64,000 nucleotides of DNA from Nemania diffusa (taxonomy: Eukaryota; Ascomycota; Sordariomycetes; Xylariales; Xylariaceae): assembly GCA_038501195.1 (NCBI GenBank), contig JBBPUQ010000002.1, positions 6,587,001 through 6,651,000 on the forward strand, given 5' to 3'. Shown piece by piece: positions 20,301-34,712 of the stretch. The position numbers were made by a program, and so were the translations under genes. The notes under the pieces are model-generated. The model was not told the DNA's origin, ran no database searches, and saw nothing but the letters and a program-made list of their open reading frames with translations. Numbering within the stretch: position 1 is the stretch's first letter; each line of letters starts with the position of its first letter.

Positions 20301-22429
20301 AATTTTTAATTAATTTTTATATTTTATTGTAAATTTTATAAACTTGTTATATATATTTTTAATGATTTTTATAATTTGATTTTTTATAATTTATTATTTA
20401 TATTTACAAATTTTAAATTATAAGTTTTTAAAATTTAACATTTTCGACTTTATATTTTTAATTTTTTAACTATAAACTATAAAGCTTATTATAATAACAA
20501 CTTTTATTATTATTTTTATTTTTTTTAACGATTTTTTATTATAAAAAAAAACTTTATAACAGTAATTTATAATTGCAATTTATAAATTTATATAAACTTT
20601 AATAAATAATTTTTTAAATTAATTAAATTTAGCTTTTTATAAATAGTTAATTTTTAAATAAGTTTAAATATTTTTAAAAACTTTTTTATAATTATAATTT
20701 TTAAATTTATTATTATAAATAAAACTTTATATTTATAAATTATTTAAAGTTATAGTTATATATTTAAAAAATATAATAAATATTATTAATAAGTGTAATT
20801 AAGAGTAGTTAAATAAAGTAGTAGTAAAAAGTAAAACGTTAATTAAATGAAGAAAAAAACCTGTAGCAATTTTTAAGACTTAAGGTTTAGGTGTACATGT
20901 GGATTTTTGTGGGTTTTTATAAGTCATTGTGGGTTTTTATCTAATTTACAAGTGTATATAAGTGCTACTTTTTCTATAAATGTTAATTAATATAGCTTAT
21001 TTTAAAAGTGCGTTATTTTTATACAAGCTTTTTTATTTAAAACTTTTAAAAGCTTTTATTAATTATATTAAAATTAAAAAATTTATTAAATAAATATATA
21101 AATTAATTTATATAATAGCTAATAATATAATTAATTAATAATATTTAAATTTAAAAACATTTAATATTATTTTATAACTAGCTTTTAAATTTAAAAATAA
21201 AATAAAATATAAAGCGTTTATTATTATTATAAAAAATAAATTTATTTTAAACTTTGTTAAATAAATTAAAAATAAATTATATAAACTAAAATATAAAATA
21301 AAAACAAAAATTATTTAAATTAATTATTAATTTAAATTGAAATTTTTAATAAATATTTTACTTTTTTTAAAATATTGCTTTTAAAAGTAATAATAATATA
21401 AGTATTATAAATAATTTATTATTTTATTAAATAATTGTTTTAAATTTAAAAGTAAAAACTATTAATATAAATAATGCAAAAGTTTTTTTAAAAGTTTTAT
21501 AAAAAGACTAAATTAAAAATTTTTAATAAGTTTTTATATTTAAAAAATACTTTAAAAAAAAACAAACGTTTTACTAGCTTTAAAAAAGCTTTTTTTTTAA
21601 TAAAAAAAAAGAAAAAAAACTATAACAAGTTTTTTAAACGTTTTAAAGTTAATATAGCTTTAAGTAATAAAAAAAAACAATTTTAAAAAGTAACAATTGC
21701 TTTATTAATAAAAGAAACACTCGCAAAAAAGCAATTTTAAATAATGATTATTTTACTAGTAAAAAAAGCGCTTATTAATTCTTTTTGTTTTTTTAACTAT
21801 TTAAAAAAATAGGTTTTTAGTTATAAAAAATAATAACAAACTTTTTATTTTATATTAATAAAATTTACAAATAGTTAAAACATTATAAAGAAATTATAAA
21901 TAAAAAACGTTTTTAAATAAACTTTTAAATGTTTATTATATATTTATATTATTTTATTATTAATATAAAAATATAGCTAAAAACTATATTAATAAAAAAA
22001 AAAAGCTTTTGTAATAATTTCTTTTTTTTATAATTTATTATTACTATCAAATATAATAAAAAGCTTTATTTAAAAAATTAAAAAAACATTTATAAAAAGT
22101 AAAAAAAAAACGCTTTTTTAAAGTTTATTAATTATTATTTATATATTTATTTTATTTAATTTATAATTTAAAATAAAAATAATTTTATAAAAACAAATAA
22201 GCTTTTTTAAAAAAAAAAGAAAATTGCTATAGCAATTTATAAACAATTAACTATTTGAAAAATAAACAAGCTTTTTAAAAAAGAATTAAAAAATCGCTTA
22301 AACAATTTACAATTTATAACTTAATTACTTTTTTACATTTTGCTTAGTTATTTCAAATATATTTATATTTTAAAATTATTATATAAATTTAAAAATTATT
22401 TTTAAAATATTATTTATATAATTATTAAA

Positions 22430-22600
22430 TTATATAAATAATAGTTTATAATAATTAATATAATAGTTAAAATTAACTATATAAAAAAGATTTATTAATT
22501 AAATGTTTTATATATATATTAAATTAATATATTATTAATGTTAAAGCTTTATATATATTATTAAAATAGTTATTTATAATTATAGCAAATTTAATATAAA
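22430..22600. repeat. Direct repeat R1, heavily mutated copy
   Basis: The mutated partner of 20138-20300, same orientation, 2.3 kb away. The two could be the LTRs of a short decayed element or two independent insertions. Confidence 0.7.
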
Positions 22601-23814
22601 TGTTTTATTATTATATTAATAACTAGTTATAATTTAAAATATATATTTAAAAACAAATATAAAGAAATGTTTAAATTATAATAAAATATATTATTATTAT
22701 AAAAATCAATAATTTTTTATATAATTAAAAATAAAAAAATGTTATAATAAAATTAATTAAATTAAAAAATATAATTATTAAAATAATATAAATTTTATAA
22801 TAATTATAAATTAATTAATATTAGTTTAATTATTTAAATAAATTAAATAATTTTTTTATATAATTAAAGAAATAATTTTATTTATTATTATTTTAAACTA
22901 TTATATATATATATATATATAAATAATTATTTTATATAAAAGCTTGTAGCTTTTTTTTTTTATATTTGTAAATTTTTTATATAATATAGTTTTATTTATA
23001 AGTTTTATATAATAATTTATAAATTATTTATAATTATAAAATATAAAAACTATTTTTAAATATTTTTTATAAAAAAGTTAAACTATAATAAATTATTAAA
23101 ATAATATTAATATTTAAAAAATATATTATTTTTTAATAATAAATTAAAAAATCAATAAATTTAACTTTTAATAAATTATAATTATTTATAATTATAAATA
23201 ATATATAGCTAGTTTTAAATTTTTATATAAAAACTAATATTTAAATATATTATAAAAAATTTAATTAAAATGTTTTAAATATTATAAAAATTAAAAATAA
23301 TAATAAATTAATTATTTTAGTTTTTTTTAATAAAAAGTTTATAAAATTAAATATAAAGTTTTTTTTTATATATATTTAAAATTAAAAATTTTGTTTTTAA
23401 AAAATTAATTATTTATTAAAAAAAGATATTGTTAAATTATATAAACTTAACAAAATTTTTTTTTATTATTTTTATTATTTTATTAAAAAAAAATTTAATT
23501 TAAATTTAATAAATTAATTAATTAAAATATTTTTATTAATTTAATTAAATAGTTTAATATTTTATTTTTAAAAATAAAAATAAAAATTTTAATAATAATA
23601 ATATATTAATAATAAAATAAAAATGTTAATAATTTAATTATATTATATATTAAATATATAAAGATTTTTATTAATTAAAATAAAAAGTTTAATAAAATTA
23701 TAATTAATTAAAAAAAAACTAAATTATATAATAAAAAATAATAATAATAAATTTATTTTTAAATTTTATTTTAAATATATTATAAATTATTTATTTGAAT
23801 AATTAAAAATAATT

Positions 23815-24020
23815 ATTATTAAATATAATTATATAATATTATTGTTATTTTTATATTTAAAAAATAAATTTTATATATATATAAATTATATAAATTTATT
23901 AATAACTTATTAATATTATATATAATAAAATATAATTAATTATTTAATAAATAAATAATAAATTATATAAAAAAAATTTAAATATATATTAACTATAACT
24001 AATATTATTATTTAAATTAT
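23815..24020. repeat. Inverted repeat IR, left arm
   Basis: Its reverse complement matches 26042-26262 over about 200 bp (shared runs such as attaataagttattaata and attatttatttattaaataa). The arms are about 2 kb apart and enclose a retrotransposon fragment. Confidence 0.7.
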
Positions 24021-26041
24021 TATAAACTTTTTTTTTAATTAAAGTTTTTTTAATATATATATATATTTTAATTTTTTTTTATATATATTTTTATTTATAT
24101 ATATAATTTATTAATTAAAACTAATGTTTTTAATATTTAATTTAATATATTTTAATGATTTTTTTATTTATTTAATATTTGTAATAATATAATATTAATT
24201 TTAAATATTTTTTTTTTATATTATATTAAATTTAATTAAACAATTATATAACAACTTTAAATTAAAATATAAAATTATTAAAATATATAATATATTTAAT
24301 ATTTTTAAAATGTTTTAAAAAATTATAAAAAAAACAATTATATTATTAAATTTATTAATTAATATATTTTTAATTATTTATTTATTTTTATTTAAATTTT
24401 AAATTAATATTATATTTTATATAAATTTTAATAACTAATATAATTAAAATTTTAATTTATAATATAATATTTATATTTTTTATAAATAAACTATATATAA
24501 AAATAAAACATTTTATAACAAATAATTTAAAAAATATAAATATTAATTTATAGTTATAGTAATTAATTTATTATTTAATTTATTTATTTAAAATAATTAT
24601 ATTAGTTTTTTAAAAATTAATAATTTAAATAGTAATAAATAAATTATATAAAGATTTTAATTAATATATATTAATTATATATATATATTAAATATATTAA
24701 AAAATATATTATTATATAAAAGTTTTTATATAAAAATTAATTTTAATTAATTATATAATTTTACTTTTTTAAATTAATATAATATATTTTAAATTAATAT
24801 AAGTTTAATTTAATTAATATATATAATAATTATATAATTAATAATATAATCTTTTTAAAATATTTATTTTAAAGTTTAATAAAGAAATATATATAAGTTT
24901 TTTATATAAATTTATTAATTAATTATATATAAATTTATATAATATTTTATAATATATATATTATGTTATAATTTTAAATTAAAATAAATATCAAAGTTAA
25001 AATTAATTATTAATTTATTTATTAAATTATTAAAAATTATATAAATATAATATTTTTTTTTAAATTGTTATATTTTTATATAATTAAATAGTTTTATTTT
25101 TAATTTTTATATAAATTTCAATTTAAAAATTTAAATATAATAATAATTATTAAAATTATATTTTATAAATTTAAATATTTTTTATATAAATAATTTATTA
25201 AATTTTTAATATATTAAACTTTTTAATTAAAAATTAAAATATATTAATAATATTATTTATTTATAATTTATTAATTAATTTATAATTTTTTTTTTTTAAT
25301 TAAAAAATATAAAATTTAATTATATAAAAAAAATTAAAAATTATATTAATTTTTTAAGTTTTTTTTTTTTTTTTTATATAATATTTATTTAAATAAATAA
25401 TATTTTATTTTTACTATTTTCTTTTATATTTTATATTATATAATATTAAATTTTAATTTATATATATTAAAACTTTATAAATTTATTAATTATATTAAAA
25501 ATAATATTAAACTTTTTAATAATTTATATTTTATATTATTTATTTTAACTTTGTTTTTTTTATTATATAAATATTTTATTTTTTAATAATAATATAAATA
25601 TTTTATATAAAGTATAATTATTTTATTAATTAATTATATATTTAATTTTAATTTTAATTTAGTTTTTTTAAAATATTTTTATAATTTATTTAATAGTTTT
25701 TACTTTTTATATAATATTAAAAAATAAAAAAAAACTTTTAATTAATTTATAAATAAATATTAAAAATAAATAATATTAATAAAAAACTATTAAATTTTAT
25801 AATATTATTTCAAACTTTTATTATAATTTATTAAGTTTTTTTATTTTTTATATAATAATTAATTTTATTTTTTAAAATATTATATATATAATAAAAAAGT
25901 TAATATATTTATTTAATTATATTAATAATTTAATAAACTTTTATAAATATTTTTTAATATATAATATTTATAATTTAAATATAAATTAAACACTTTTTAA
26001 ATAAAAAGTTTATATTTAAGTTATATATAATATAAATTAAT

Positions 26042-26530
26042 TTTATTAAAATAATAATATTAATTATAATTAATATATATTTAAATTTTTTTTATATAAT
26101 TTATTATTTATTTATTAAATAATTAATTATATTTTATTATATATAATATTAATAAGTTATTAATAAGTTTATATAATTTATATATATATATTATATATAT
26201 AAAAATATTTTTTAAATATAAAAACAATAATAATATTATATAATTATAATATTATATTTTATTTTAATTTTACTATATATAATTAATTATATAAAATTAA
26301 ATTAATATTAATTAATAATTATATTAACTTTTTTTATTTAATAATAATATATTATAAATTAATAAAATTTAAAAATAAAAACTAATTAAAATAACTTTTA
26401 AATTTTAATTATATAAATATATTTTTTTTAATTTAATAAAAAATATTTATTTTTATATATATATATTTTTTTTTATTTAATAAAAAATATATATATTATT
26501 ATATATAAAAAAAAATTAAATTTTTTATTA
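26042..26530. repeat. Inverted repeat IR, right arm and extension
   Basis: The first 220 bp pair with the left arm at 23815-24020. The part from about 26200 onward is the reverse complement of about 47100-47570, so at least three copies of this unit exist in the block, in both orientations. Confidence 0.65.
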
Positions 26531-26682
26531 TATAAATATATTTTTTTTAATTTAATGTTGTATAAAGTTTATAAAAAAAATAGAGCTTTAAGTAAATAAA
26601 GCTATATTATATAAAAAATCTACAAATAAAAAAAAAAAAAAAAAAAAAGTTAAAAATTTTTCTATAAAAAAATTGTTTATAT

Positions 26683-26948
26683 TGTTGAATAGGCTATATA
26701 TGTACAATAGTACATATAAGTCACATGTGAACAGAATACAAAGCTAGTTGTATTATGTTTATATTAATAATTGTATTTAAAAGAAGTTCTTTTGTACAGT
26801 TGGAGATTTTATTGTAAATAAAATCTCTGCTAGCGTACAAAGTAAGTGCTTGTTTATATAACTATATACTTGTTTGTACAACTGTAGTACAAATATTGCA
26901 ATATACAAACTACAACATATAGTTGTAACTAATACTAATATTTTAACA
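26683..26948. repeat. 5' (left) LTR, 266 bp
   Basis: Same length as the right LTR and collinear with it without gaps by eye. Most differences are transitions, and in the first 60 bp nearly all go towards A/T in the right copy. Confidence 0.88.
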
Positions 26949-28141
26949 TTAGCTCTTTTTTTTTTTAGTTATAACTAAGTGTTATACAAAAGCAAAAAAA
27001 TAAAAAAAAAAAACAAAAAAGCAACATACTTTGTAATAGCTTGGTTTTATTATACAATAAGTTGATTGTTTTATAGTTATATACAAGTAATATAGTTTAG
27101 TTATTTGCTATATTAATTTAATTTATATATTATATAATATTTTTGATTAGTTAAAATAATAAGTTACTACTTATTAAATTGTTAGCTATAGTTAATTTAT
27201 TAAAAATAACTTTTTTATATAACAGTAAAGTTTATAATAAATTATTAATAGTTAATTTAATAAGTTTTATATAGTTAATTAATTAATAGTTATTTATTGA
27301 TTTGTTTATTTAATAAGTAATTGCTATATAAAAAAAAAAAAGTATTAAATATTATATAAAAAAAATAAACGATATTAGTTAAAGTATTAACTTATATAGC
27401 GTAAAATTTTAAGTATAAATATTTAGCTAGTTTTTGTTTGTTTCTGTTTTTTTTTTTTCGTTTTTTTTTTATATGTTTATTTGTTTATTTATTTATTTAT
27501 TTATATATATATATATACAATATATATATATACATATATATATATATACATATATTTATATATATTTATTTACTTATATATATATATTTGTTATACAATA
27601 GTAGCAGCAATAGTACAATAGCTGCTGCTTGCTTTTGTTTTGCGTTTGCTTTTTTAAGCGGTATGTTATAGTTCTAAAATTTCGTTTGAACCGAAAACAA
27701 TAACGCAGTAAAAGTATACAACTTTTTAATCGAAAGTTGAACTTGTTAAGCTTTTATATAATTGTTTTATATAAATATATGTTTATTTTTATACAAATAA
27801 ATTTTTTTGTATATTTTTAGCTAATATGTTTAATTATACAATAAGTTAAAAAAAGCATTATTTATACTGCTTTTTTTATTAATATTATTTTTTAAATATT
27901 AATTTTAAACATTTTTATAAACGTTTAAGCAAAACTTATATACTAAAAGAAATATTTTTGAACTATTTTAGTTCAAAATTAAAATTTAATTACGTTACTA
28001 TGTACTAACAGCTTTTGAAATAGTTATTAGTGCTACATTAATATATTATTTATTAAATATTATTAAATTTTTAACTTTTAAAAAAGTATATACAGTATAT
28101 ATGTTTAATGTTTATACAACGTTCGTTGTTTTTAGCGTAAC

Positions 28142-28178
<37 letters not shown>

Positions 28179-28369
28179 TTTAGTTTTGCTTTACTTTTTA
28201 TATAATAGCTTAAAAAATAATAAATTCAATTTTTTAGTTTTTTTTAACAATGTTTTTTTTGTATATACTACATAAATGTTTTTTGTATATATATATACTA
28301 AAATATTTTATGTTATATATAAATTATTAAATATATATATATTTTTCAACTTTTTTTTAAATGTAAAAG

Positions 28370-28660
28370 TTTGTTGTATATATGTTTATTAATTAACTTA
28401 AAATAAAAGTATATTATATATATATATATTAATTAATACATAGTAAATATATGTTGTATATACATATAAATATTAATATATAATAAAAATATATTATATA
28501 TATATGTAGCTATTAACAGTAAAAATATGTTATATATATATATAGCTATTAATATAAAATAGAAATATGTTGTATATATATATAGTTGTTAATATAAAGT
28601 AGAAATATATTGTATGTACATATAGCTGTTAATATAAAATAAAGCTGTGTTATACATAAA
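28370..28660. repeat. Minisatellite of about 47-50 bp units in the LTR element leader
   Basis: About five to six imperfect units, each with a GTA/TTATATATATATA core followed by AGCTATTAATATAAA and AGTAGAAATAT-like parts. It lies 1.4 kb inside the left end of the retrotransposon. The unit length is estimated by eye. Confidence 0.6.
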
Positions 28661-28676
28661 TAGTTCTAAGTACATA

Positions 28677-28709
<33 letters not shown>

Positions 28710-28794
28710 CAGCTTCGAATTTATAATTAATATAAACTTAAAGCTGTGTATACTTTAGCTAAAAATCGAACTTAAAATATACAGTAAATATTAT

Positions 28795-29070
28795 ATATGT
28801 TATTACTATATTATTAAAACCTGTTTATTAAAAGTAAATCTTTTGTAGTGTTTAAGCACATGCTTTTTTGTACGAAAAAAAAAGCGGCTTTTGTACAAAA
28901 GTTGTTTTATATTGTATAAAAATAAAATACTGTATAAAAAAAAAAGAAAAGAGTTGTATATGTTATTGCTACACTATTAAGACCTGCTTGTTAAAAGTAG
29001 GTTTTTTATAGTGTTTTAAGTACGTGCTTTTTTGTACAAAAAAAAAGCAGTTCTTATACAACAGTTGTTT
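28795..29070. repeat. Tandem duplication with 162-bp offset
   Basis: gttattactatattattaaa at 28800 recurs as gttattgctacactattaag at 28962, followed in both by cctg, a TTAAAAGTA block, a GCTTTTTTGTAC block and an A-run with AGC. The units differ mostly by transitions. Confidence 0.7.
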
Positions 29071-32000
29071 TTTTATTGTATATTTGTTTTTATTTTGTTT
29101 ACTAATGCTTCGATTTATACAATAAGCTTATTAATAAATACTAAAGTTTTAAATGCTTAGTTTAGTTTTTATTTTATAAATGTGTTAATAAAATTGTTAG
29201 CGCTGTTTATTTATTATATTTTAAAGATTTTTTTTTTTTTATACAATTTACGAAATAACATAATATTAATTATAAGCTGTTTTTTTTATATTATTTTAAG
29301 CTTAACTAAACAGTTGTATAAAAATTTTGAGTTTAAATATAAAACTATTAAAATTGAAGTAATTTTTAGTATAATTAAAATTTGCTAAATTGTTATATAT
29401 AAAACGATTGTATTATTGAAATTATTGATTATATTATATAATTTATTTACAAATATACTGTAAATAACTTTTTTGCATTTGTTTAAGTTTTAATATATAA
29501 TATTACTAATAATTTTAAAACTTAAATTGTTTTTTATATATTGTTTTGTTGCTAATATAATAACAAATTTAAGCTATAAAGTTATATCTATGTTATTTAT
29601 AAATAATTTGTTAGTAAATATAAACAATTTTGTATAATTTAGATTTAATAATACAAAAGTTAATTTATAGTTAAAGTTGTTTGTTTATTATTAGATTTTT
29701 TGATTTAGATTTTTAATATTGTTTAATTAAGAGTTAGTTATTTATATAACTATTAACAAGTTATATATAGCTTTTAGTTAATATATATTACTAATATATA
29801 TTTTTTATATATATTATAAAATATATTTTTAAACAGCTTTTTTTATATAATAGTTAATTAAAACTAGTTAATTATTTTAGTTTTTTTAAATTAAAATTAT
29901 GTTATTTTTATATAATAGAATAACTTATTTGCTATTAAATTTAATTAGATAGTTTAGTCGAAATATTTTTTTTAACTTTATACAAAAGCTAGTTTATTAT
30001 AGTTTATATTTTTTTTTTGTTAAAAAATTTAATATAACAAAGTTAAATATATTGTTTGTTTATAAATCTGTAATATTAAAGTTATTAGCTTGTTTTATTA
30101 TATATAAAAAGTATAAGTTGTATATAAATATAAACATGTCAAATTTTTTGCAATAGTGTTAATAATATATTTTGAACTAATATAGTTCTAATTTAGTTAG
30201 TTTATATAATAGTTGTATAATTTTTAAAATAGTACTTTTAAAATATTTGAACTTTAGTTCGGTTAGCAGTTATACAAAGATCTTTTTTGCTAGTTTATTT
30301 TTCAACTGTATATATATTTATATAATATTTTAAAGTTTATTTAAAGCATTATAATCGCAAATTAATAAAAGTTCAAATATAAGCAATAATTTTTAGTTTA
30401 TTTACTAAATAGTTAAAAATTAAATAAGTACTAATTTTTTTTTAAAATTGTTATACTTTTATATAACAAGTTTTAATTTTTTATATAATTTAGTTGTTTT
30501 TTTTTTGACTTTTTATATAAAACAAAATTTGAAAATTCGAATATTTTTATGTTTTGCTTAATTATATTTAACAAACTAAAATATTTTTTATATAACAAAA
30601 TTGTTGATTTTAGTAGCGTTTAATTTTTTAAATAGCACTTTGAGTGTATTAATTATGCTGTTTTTTCGCAGCTTTACTACTAGTATATATACTTTTTGTT
30701 CTTTCGCTGTAAAAAAACTATAGCTAGTTTGTTGTACAAAAGTTATATATATATTTGTGTTTTTTTTTAGTTTACTACGTTTTTTTCGTACAATAAAAGT
30801 TTAAAAGTATTAAACTTCTATTAAATCTATTTTTTAGTTTTTTAATAATTGTGTTTTTTTTATACAGTAATAAAGTTTTATTTGCATATATTAGAAACAT
30901 ATTAAACTATTTACTAAATCAATAATAATGTTTGATTTTTTAATTGATTAAATTTTATATAATTTATTTTAACTTTGCTTTTTTTTTTATATAAATATTT
31001 TGTTTTTTAAAAATAATAAAAGTATGTTATATATAGTTAAATTATTATATTTATTAATCGCATAATTAATTTCGACTTTTGTACGTTTTTTATACAACAT
31101 TTTTATTGCTTTTTTTATTGTTTTAGTTTTTTATACAATATTTAGTAATAAAAATAAGTTTTAGTTAACTTTTAAATATATATTAAAAATTAATAAAATA
31201 AATATAAAACTGTTTAATTTTGCAATATTATTTAAAGCTTTAATTGCTATTTATAAAATTAACTTTTGTTTTATATAATAATTTATTTCTGTTTTAAAAA
31301 TGTTATATATATATTAAAGTAATTTATATGCTTTTTTTACTTTGTTTACTATTTAATAAGTTTTAACAAACATTATATAATATTGTATATTTATTATTTA
31401 TATATAGTTTTAAAATTTTTTGAATAAAAAGTTGATATTTAAGTTATAAATAATATAGTTTAGCAGTTTTTAATATATGTTAATTTAATATTTATATAGT
31501 GCTTTTTATATGTTGTATGTAAATATAGATTTTAAAAATGTTACTGCTTAAAAAAATGTTGTAATATTAATAATATAAAAAACTTGTTTACTGTTTATTT
31601 ATATAGTATTAATTACTATTTTATAATTAAAATCGCAATCGTTTTTAATCAAAAACTTAAAATGTTGAAATATTTAATTATATAATTAATAATAATAACA
31701 AAACTTCTAGATTTTTTTCAAAGTTAAATAATTTATATTATATTTTGTACAATTGAACATTTTATACAAACGTTTTATACAAAAGTATTTAAAACAGCAA
31801 TATAGCTATTAAAGTTCTGTTTTTATAAAATATATATTAACTTTATATAAACTTATATTAAAAAATAAATGTTTTTATTTATATATAACAAAAATAGTTT
31901 TTTTATTATATTATATAATTAGATTTTTTGTATTATTAAAATATATTTTTAAACAATTAACATTTTTAAAAAAAAACAAAAATAGTATTATTGTATTAAA

Positions 32001-34446
32001 AATATAATAAGTTGTTATATTTAATATGTTTTTTATTTGTATAGTATTAATTGCAGTAATTGTACAGCTGCTACTAAAGCAAATATATGTTGTTTTTAAT
32101 ATTTAGTTTATTTTTATATGAAAATATATTTAGAAGTAAATTTCTAGTTGTACTTTTTTTACTGTTAAATAATTAAAAACGCTTATATTTTATAATTTAT
32201 TTTAATATTTCGTATAATATTAGTTATTTAATATAAACTAGTTAAACAAAGTAATAATGTTTTAGTTTTAAATGTTTTTATTTGTTGTATAATATATAAA
32301 TATATTGTTTATAAAAAACTAAATCGATTGATTTTTTTGTTCTTTATTAATTTTTTAGTTATTTTTGTCCGACTTTAGCTTAGTATACTTTTTACACTTT
32401 ATAAAATATATTAAAAACTAATTAGATGTTAATATATAATTAAAAATTGTTTTATATAAATTAAAATATATATTTTTAATATAAGCTTTTTTTTAAAATA
32501 TATAATTAGTTAACTAGTAGTTTAGCTTTTTATATATAAAACATTTTTTGTTTATACGAAAGTTTTAAATAAGTTGTTTTTTTAATTGTATAAAATTTTA
32601 TTAAATATTAAACAGATTTAAAAATTTTTGTATATTTTTAAATTAAAAACTTTTTATATAATTGTTTTAATAATATTTTTAGTTAATAAAATATATATTA
32701 TTTGTTTTTTATATGAAATATTTTGATTTATTTTCGTTTGTTATTTAAAAGCAAGTTTGTAAATTAATAAAAAAACTTTTGTACATAAATTTTTGAAATA
32801 CTAAAGCTGTTGCTAGTTTTAATACATTTTAGTATATTTGTATAACAGTTATACTAAACTAAATTTTGCTTTAATAATTTGTATTAAAAACTTATTATAT
32901 TTTTGTAAGCTTTGTAATTATAACGTTAAATATATTATAAATAAATAAGTCAGAGTTTTTTTTTTTAATTTATATAAAAGTAATATTAGTTTAGTTAGCT
33001 TAGTATTAGCTATAATTTATATTAATATTGAAATAAATATTTATTATATAATAAATTTTGTTTTATATTTTTTTTAGTTTAATATTATATATATAAAAGT
33101 TTTTTGTACAACTTTTTAATATTGTTGAAAAAATAGCGTAGTATTAGTTTTTTGTTATTTTAAGTTGTTAGTATGTATTAATAAATAATTGTACTTTGTT
33201 GTACAACAAGTTATACAACTTATTAAAGTAGTTTTTTTTTTTTTTTTATGTTTTTTAAAAAATAATATATTTTTTTAATAAAATTATTCTGTTTTATATG
33301 TTCTAAGTTAAAAATAATTTAAAAAATGTATTTAATGTTATTAAATCAAATATTATATAAATATAAAACTATTGTTTAAAAGTATATAAAAAGTAATATA
33401 TTATAAAGTATTTATAAACTAGTTAAAAATTTAGCTTATAGTTAATAGTTATTATATATTAATATATAAAGTCGAAAATATATTTATATTTAATAGTTAA
33501 TTATATAAACAGTTTATTGTTTTTTTTTATAAGTATTTAAAAGTATACATTTAAAATTAGTTCTAGCTATATTAGTTTTAGTTAAAGTATATTTGTATTA
33601 TTTATAGTTATATAAAGCTGTTAGCTTAAAGTTAGTAAATTAAATGTTTATACAAAAAGTAATAAAGTTGATTATGTAATTAAAAAAAAAGCTTGCTTAT
33701 TGTTGTTGAACAAGTATTAGTTTTATATAATTTGTACAAATTTTGCTTGTTATTTTATATTGTTGTTGCTATTATATTATATGTTTTTTTGTTTTAAAAT
33801 ATTAAACAATTTTTATTGAACTAGTTTGTTTATTCGATTTTATGTTTTATATGTTCAATGTTTAAAGTTTTTAATGTATAACTTTTGTAACAGCTAGCTA
33901 GTTAAATTCAAATATTTATATTTAGTAATATAATAAACTACTCAAGTATTAAACATAATTAGTGTTGCTGTTACAATATTAAGTTTTTAGTTCTATAGTT
34001 AAATATTAATATGTTTTTGTATATAATGTTTTAAAAGTTTACAGTTAAAAGCGATTTTATTATATTAGTTATTATTATTACATATAATAAAAAGTTCTTT
34101 TTTATTGTATAACTGTTTTAATGTTATAATAATTAAAAGTATAAAGTAAAAAATAAAAAAGTTTTGTTGTTTAACTGTTATATAATAAATAATTTAATAT
34201 AATTATATACTATTGCTTTTAGTATTACTTTTTATATTTAAAACTTTGTAATGCTACAAAATATATTTTAGTACAATAATTAAATTTGATTTTTTATTTT
34301 AAACTTTGTTGTATAAAAATTACTCGATTTGTATAAAACAAAAACTTTTAAGTATAATACAAAAACTTATTAAGCTTAATTAAACTTTAAGCTAGCTCTA
34401 TTTTTACTTTTGCTAATTTATAGTATATTTTGCAACTATTAATTAA

Positions 34447-34712
34447 TGTTAAATAAGGTATATATATACAATAATACATATAAATTATATATAAACAAAA
34501 TATAAAGCTAGTTGTACTATGTTTATATTAATAATTGTATTTAAAAGAAGTTCTTTTATACAGCTGGAAATTTTATTGTAAATGAAATCTCTGTTAGTAT
34601 ATAAAATAAGTGCTTGCTTATATAACTATATACTTGTTTATACAACTGTAGTACAAATACTACAGCGTACAAACTGCAACATACAGTTGTAACTAATACT
34701 AGTATTTTAATA
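34447..34712. repeat. 3' (right) LTR, 266 bp
   Basis: Collinear with 26683-26948. Blocks such as tatattaataattgtattt and ttatataactatatacttg are shared. Confidence 0.88.

Larger units (their letters stand above)
20150..26682. other. AT-rich repeat graveyard, no gene
   Basis: About 6.5 kb, close to 90% A+T. There is no credible open frame. A patch at 20810-20990 keeps normal G content (gtgggtttttat twice). About 24.05-26.02 kb is a heavily mutated copy of the internal part of the LTR retrotransposon (about 29.2-31.45 kb), recognisable by runs such as attaaacaattatataacaa versus actaaacagttgtataaaaa. This fragment lies between inverted repeats. Confidence 0.7.
26683..34712. mobile_element. LTR retrotransposon, 8030 bp, decayed
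   Basis: Two 266-bp direct repeats (26683-26948 and 34447-34712) begin TGTT and end near TTTTAACA/TTTTAATA, as retroviral-type LTRs do. TATAT flanks both sides (26678-26682 and 34713-34717), compatible with a 5-bp target duplication. Independent support comes from 46780-47025, where the left and right flanks occur joined without the element. The interior keeps more C and G than the surrounding DNA, so it was mutated less or later, but no gag or pol frame survives and the superfamily cannot be told. Related internal DNA lies at about 24.05-26.02 kb and about 40.4-42.8 kb. The coding strand is not known. Confidence 0.85.

Noticed and set aside
27438..29388. Open frames at 27438-27671 and 29182-29388
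   Set aside because: Low-complexity Phe/Ile/Tyr translations from AT-rich DNA inside the retrotransposon; no gag or pol motif visible.
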